A stretch of DNA of 64,000 nt from Rotaria socialis. Lineage: Eukaryota > Rotifera > Eurotatoria > Philodinida > Philodinidae. Positions 61,601-64,000 of this stretch are shown one piece after another. Position 1 is the stretch's first letter; each line of letters starts with the position of its first letter. The notes under the pieces are model-generated. The model saw only the letters and a program-made list of their open reading frames with translations, did not search any database and was not told the origin of the DNA. The position numbers and the translations under genes were made by a program. The stretch spans positions 310,001 through 374,000 of the forward strand of contig CAJNYU010002706.1 of assembly GCA_905331475.1 (NCBI GenBank), given 5' to 3'.

Positions 61601-62910
61601 CTGCTATTTCACACTTTTTAAATCTTCATTATAATTTTGTGAGACGTTCCATTGTATATATAGCATCATAAATTTTTTTAAGTACAGGAAACTTTTTTTT
61701 CAGAATTTTAGTTTTTTATGGGTGCCAAACGATCCGTATCTATTCTTTATTTCTAAGTATTATTCTCTCTCTCTCTGTTTTCAACGCCCAGCATATTTTG
61801 CTCTTTAGTATTGAACGACACGCTTGGATGAGAATTAAAAAAAGAAAGCAATAACAATCTAGCATTAATAACAAAATGCCACTATAGAAAGGACATTCAT
61901 ATTTTCTAAAATTCAACAATTCGACGATGAGTAAAGAAGTGACTTAATAGAGCTTTTCTGAACTTTTTTATTTGATTCCAATCTATAGTTTAGAAATAAG
62001 TTTCTGTTTCATTTGATACTGTGTAAGAATAGTTTGTATCGTATTCAATGGTGTCGAGATATCATATTTCTAGGTTAGATTTGAGTTTACGAAAACTTAT
62101 TTTCGTATGTTGTTAGTATAAAACAACTTTGATAATTATGTCCTTGTATTTTTTTTATTGTTTTTTATATAAACACTGCAGTACTTCACTTGATGATCAT
62201 TTTTTTTCAGTCATCAACAACACAAATCATAATTTGAAAAAGGAATGAAGACAGAAAAAAGTAATTTAAGTTGCTTTTTTTCTATTTACAGTTGGTAACA
62301 TTTAAAGAAATTCAGAAATCTACAAGAGAAGTGAGTTTTCTCTGTAATAAAATAAATACTGCATAGTAAAGGAATTTTCATAGAAGTAAAGATCATTCTT
62401 CTCTTTCAAGCTAGTCCAAGTAAGTTGACATATTCCATGAATTTTTACTCACAGTAAAATACGAGTATCACCGATCTGTGATACTTACTTATCGTAGATC
62501 GGTTGGATAATAATAAGTCATACTAACATAAGCCAGTAGATATAGTAAAATGCTATGACATGCAACAATAATATCTTAGCTCATTTGTCACACAAAATAC
62601 AATATAGAAGAAAGTGTAGCCGAAATAATATGAAACAAAATCAACTGCACTTAACAATATTAGTTAGATCAATATGAAAGCGAGCATTTATCGATATTAC
62701 TTATTGTGTATGAACGTCAACTAAATAGAATATATACTTATGAATAAGAATGCTTTGCTAATTTTTCTACTAGTTTCGAATTCTAGAATTATTAAATAAA
62801 TCCATTATTTCGTTGATATGAATGCAATCAATTTTACTTTCATATTATTTACTTTTTCTATTATATAGGTTTACTTTCAACAGTGAAGTTTTCTTCAACA
62901 GCAACTACCA
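58682..62910. other. AT-rich gap of about 4.2 kb with one hAT-like MITE
   Basis: Between the divergent aftiphilin and neuropeptide genes. It holds the hAT-like element at 59700-60143 and a short CT run near 61767-61779. A possible acceptor TTATATAG at about 62861-62868 could end a 5' untranslated intron of the neuropeptide gene. Nothing else recognised. Confidence 0.5.
59700..60143. mobile_element. 444-base non-autonomous hAT-like transposon
   Basis: The ends are CAGAGTTGGAACCGGTC and GACCGGTTCCAACTCTG, perfect inverts of 17 bases or close to it, with further CCGGCC-rich inverted pieces inside both ends (GACCGGCCCAGTCCGGCCGG at the left; GACCGGCCGGTC at the right). The element is flanked by GTTCATTT (59692-59699) and GTTCATCT (60144-60151), an 8-base duplication with one mismatch. 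CA-starting ends and 8-base duplications are typical of hAT. The middle is AT-rich and has no transposase frame, so it needs a helper element. Confidence 0.88.
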
Positions 62911-63408
62911 ATGATATCGCCAATACATTTTATCTGTGTTTTTACCATCTTATCGAGTAATGTTTATAAATTTTATTAAAATTATCTCTCGATAATATTT
63001 TATTTAGTTGTTCTTACTGCCAATCTTACCTATGGTGCATCAGTTAATTTGAAAAATTCTGGTGCACTTAAATATAATATGAATACTCACGTAATCAACG
63101 GAAAACATGAGAATCAGTACGGTCCATCAAACCAATTATCTGCTGAAAAAGTTCATATCAATAAACGTCAATATCCGGCAAAAGGAATATCAAGAGGAAA
63201 ACGTGAATATTCAACGGAAGGCATTCTATTAGGCAAACGCGCTTTTGCATCTGAAGGTATTCTTATTGGCAAACGTCGCTATCCAACAGAAGGCATCTTA
63301 CTCGGTAAACGGCAATATCCAATTGAAGGAATTCTTTTAGGGAAACGCAATTTACGTTTTCCTGATTCAAAAGCTTTTGAAACGGATAATATTCACTTCG
63401 ACGATTAA
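62911..63408 (+). CDS. Neuropeptide precursor with five tandem amidated 9-residue peptides
   Basis: Two exons, 62911..62956 and 63008..63408 (148 residues). A signal peptide covers residues about 1-25 (hydrophobic core ICVFTILSIVLTA). A spacer follows up to KR at 68-69, then five 12-residue units at 70-129 (63169-63348): QYPAKGISRGKR, EYSTEGILLGKR, AFASEGILIGKR, RYPTEGILLGKR, QYPIEGILLGKR, and an acidic tail beginning NLRF. Each unit ends Gly-Lys-Arg, the standard signal for dibasic cleavage and C-terminal amidation, so mature peptides would end in GILL-amide, GILI-amide or, for the first, GISR-amide. Two begin with Gln and may become pyroglutamate. I do not recognise the family; the ending only loosely recalls orexin (GILTL-amide). 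Released from neurons, it would act on a G-protein-coupled receptor; this last point is inference. Confidence 0.9.
63169..63348 (+). repeat. Five tandem 36-base coding repeats within the neuropeptide gene
   Basis: Each repeat encodes x-(Y/F)-x-x-(E/K)-G-I-(L/S)-(L/I/R)-G-K-R. Codons differ between copies at many silent positions while EGIL and GKR stay fixed, which suggests selection on the peptide rather than recent duplication. The first copy is the most divergent. Confidence 0.9.
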
Positions 63409-63927
63409 TTCAGATCTTAAAAATTTTCCGACTTTCAGTATTAAATTACACATTTATCATTTTAAACATTAATACAATATAAGATCTTTTGATAATTGTC
63501 ATCCTCATGGCCGAAAAGAAAGAAAGAAGAAAAAATACAAACGTGAATAACATATTCATTTGTTTTTTCTTATTTAATAAATAATAAAAAACACTGCACA
63601 AGTAATACACATGAAACTGAACATTTTTACAGTATTACATAAGATAGAACAATAACATTTAATTAAATGGTAATAGTATGAATGAACACGTCCTTTGTTT
63701 ACAAAAGATCACCTATTGATCATTTATTGGTGTCTTTTATTAATGCTGAATAAAATGTTAGAATCAAAAATAAACGCGAAGATAACGACAACTATTACAA
63801 CAACAATAGAACAAAGAGCAGATACATAGAGACAAATAGAAACTGAAAATATCAATTCATAAACGCGAAGAAAGCTGAGTCGTTGATAGAAAGTTTTTCT
63901 GCAATTTATTTTTGTTCAACATCATTT
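63409..63927. other. Gap after the neuropeptide gene
   Basis: About 520 bases of AT-rich sequence between converging 3' ends. It includes candidate poly(A) sequence on both strands. No gene seen. Confidence 0.5.
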
Positions 63928-64000
63928 CTAAGAACCTTCTTGACCAAATTCTTCTGTAAATTTTTTTTGTAACAAAAGGTCAGACTCACCAACTGTTGGT
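63928..64000 (-). CDS. Last exons of an unidentified minus-strand gene, partial
   Basis: On the minus strand a donor (TTG|GTGAGT) at 63989 and an acceptor (TTTTTTTACAG) before 63953 define an intron of 36 bases. The last exon 63953..63928 encodes EEFGQEGS-stop; the exon before it (64000..63990, continuing outside) would add PTV. The splice signals and frame agree, but too little protein is visible to name it. Confidence 0.4.
   Translation of the reverse strand, partial: PTVGESDLLLQKKFTEEFGQEGS

Noticed and set aside
1-64000. CRISPR arrays, bacterial operons, rRNA and tRNA genes
   Set aside because: None seen: no regularly spaced repeats, no cloverleaf-like TTCGA blocks in context, and the gene structure is eukaryotic.
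1-64000. Bdelloid telomere repeats or the bdelloid spliced leader donor gene
   Set aside because: No tandem TGTGGG and no leader-like GGCTTATTAC sequence found by eye.

Overview
This is an AT-rich animal nuclear fragment with many genes, each cut by short introns (mostly 45-75 bases, GT-AG). The proteins are clearly metazoan: a Tbx1/10 T-box factor, claudin-like, BACURD, NEK1, UBXN11, aftiphilin, GPI-specific phospholipase D, A20-like deubiquitinase and a neuropeptide precursor. Compact genes, tiny introns, strong AT bias and several short inverted-repeat transposons fit a bdelloid rotifer such as Rotaria or Adineta. The organism is inferred from style, not proven.

Layout. 1-1147: 3' end of an unrecognised gene with an RVxF-like motif. 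6.0-6.6 kb: claudin/PMP22-like gene. 12.1-14.5 kb: Tbx1/10 gene in seven exons. 15.3-18.5 kb: decayed APE-type LINE flanked by near-identical short direct repeats, carrying a 319-base fold-back element inside its reverse transcriptase. 19.6-22.1 kb (minus): PRAME/LRRC14-like leucine-rich repeat gene. 25.7-31.3 kb: a tight head-to-tail run of RBM4/Lark-like RNA-binding protein, NUDT17, PTRH2 and BACURD (KCTD10/13/TNFAIP1). 32.8-33.3 kb (minus): SPCS1, divergent from NEK1 (33.6-39.7 kb, 23 exons). 40.7-43.2 kb (minus): GPLD1. 44.6-47.3 kb (minus): A20-like deubiquitinase. 49.1-52.3 kb (minus): UBXN11. 53.3-54.0 kb (minus): TOMM20. 55.2-55.9 kb: broken ARF-like GTPase gene. 56.1-58.7 kb (minus): aftiphilin. 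62.9-63.4 kb: precursor of five related amidated peptides ending in GILL-amide or similar. 63.9-64.0 kb: last exons of a minus-strand gene that runs out of the window.

The genes are housekeeping and signalling functions with no shared pathway: secretory and membrane traffic (SPCS1, aftiphilin, ARF remnant), mitochondria (TOMM20, PTRH2), ubiquitin (BACURD adaptor, A20-like, UBXN11), GPI-anchor release (GPLD1) and developmental or neural control (Tbx1/10, neuropeptide). Between genes lie AT-rich gaps with microsatellites and at least five small inverted-repeat elements, two of them with hAT-like 8-base target duplications. The most novel item is the neuropeptide precursor. Exon coordinates were read by eye from splice signals and reading-frame continuity and may be off by a few bases.
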